A stretch of 64,000 bases of DNA, taken from Symsagittifera roscoffensis. Taxonomy: Eukaryota > Xenacoelomorpha > Acoela > Convolutidae. The translations under genes and the position numbers were made by a program. Below, piece after piece: positions 63,240 through 64,000 of the stretch. A model generated the notes under the pieces. That model saw only the letters and a program-made list of their open reading frames with translations. It was not told where the DNA came from and searched no databases. Every line of letters begins with the position of its first letter. Position 1 is the first letter of the stretch. The stretch is from positions 75,420,213-75,484,212 of the forward strand of contig NC_087064.1 in assembly GCF_963678635.1 (NCBI RefSeq). The letters are read 5' to 3'.

Positions 63240-64000
63240 CTGCACACAAACACACACACACAAACAAGAAATAAAAGGAATCGAAACTACTCAACATGCG
63301 CATATTACCATCAGTTCTTGCAGTTTGATTTGTTTGTTACTCATACATGCATGTGGGAAATCCCTCAAAACTGTTTTTTTTCTGTTATATGGCTAACGGT
63401 ACTCCACTTTTAACATAACTAGTAAAGATTATAATCTTCGATTTCTATATACTGCATGCGATCTGACAAGTAGGAATTTAAAATCTTATTTACTGTGTAT
63501 ATTTAGGGGATTGCTTCAATAAGTTCGTTCTCTCTTTCCTAACGACACCGCAAAGTGGTCCCTTGGGTAAAGAATTCAGCGGGGCGACCGAGATTCACTA
63601 CTATCGACAATCCCGAAAGGGTTAGTTGGTGGCAAATATTCTGTATTGTATTATGTTGCTTGCCCCTTCTTGCGTACTGCTCTCAGGCTGTCTTGTCTAT
63701 TCAATACAATCGCAAAAATTTCCAATTGTAATTTAATTCAGATGAGTATACGTCTAATTACAGAAGGCTCTGAGTGACCAGGTTGTAATCTAATAATCAA
63801 ATCAAAGGAAAGGTTCCGCAATTTATCGGCCAAATTGCCTAATTGCAATTAACTTCCAACTAACTCCACTAACACTAAACTGTTCTCTCTCTCTCTCTCT
63901 CTCTAGAGAATCTCTGATGAGAAACAACTACATACTGTTTCTGCTATAATTGTTCTCTTACTCTGAGAATTAACTACTTGACTAACTAAAAATAATTGTT

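Larger units (their letters stand above)
62066..64000. repeat. 2.3-kb tandem duplication, copy 2 (runs off the window)
   Basis: Same content as copy 1, carrying E1 and E2. The (CT)n tract is shorter here, as expected for a replicating microsatellite. Confidence 0.93.

Overview
The window looks like nuclear DNA of an invertebrate animal. It is AT-rich and full of repeats, with GC-richer exons separated by GT-AG introns. It carries a metazoan-type linker histone H1, an SLC52-like (riboflavin transporter family) gene and a Ty3/gypsy LTR retrotransposon. The species cannot be named from the sequence.

The main gene lies on the minus strand and fills most of the window, from at least 63239 down to at least 8776. 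I can place 32 exons, about 5.2 kb of coding sequence or roughly 1,740 residues. All 31 splice junctions are GT-AG and in phase. Both ends of the gene lie outside what I can resolve. The product looks like a large extracellular protein: many N-glycosylation sites, a long run of beta-strand-rich repeats, one F5/8 type C (discoidin-like) domain with its bounding cysteines (12910-11556), and a C-terminal part with an Asp-box motif. I do not recognise the family.

Two other genes are clear. An intronless SLC52-like gene (7614-6355, minus) follows the last exon I can place. An intronless histone H1 gene (58009-58587, plus) sits antisense inside a 20-kb intron of the large gene. That intron also holds an unplaced 272-codon frame (47070-46252) that weakly resembles a receptor ligand-binding domain, and most of the repeats.

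A complete gypsy-type retrotransposon (17536-23747, plus) has two 230-bp LTRs that look identical and a 5-bp target duplication, ACCTG. It sits exactly on the splice donor of a large-gene exon. On the host strand the duplicated target reads CAGGT, so the CAG|GT donor is rebuilt at the insertion edge. The element has Gag-protease-RT-RNase H in one frame and a DD35E integrase in the same frame after a single stop codon.

Layout: 1-4762, a near-identical 1.49-kb direct duplication with candidate exons; 4.8-6.1 kb, dispersed repeats; 6.3-7.6 kb, SLC52-like gene; 8.0-8.4 kb, foldback element; 8.8-40.1 kb, exons E32 to E5 with the retrotransposon at 17.5-23.7 kb; 40.1-60.2 kb, the giant intron with satellites, short mobile elements, the 272-codon frame and H1; 59.7-64 kb, a 2.3-kb tandem duplication carrying an in-frame exon pair. 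Repeat families are named R1 to R6 here only for convenience.
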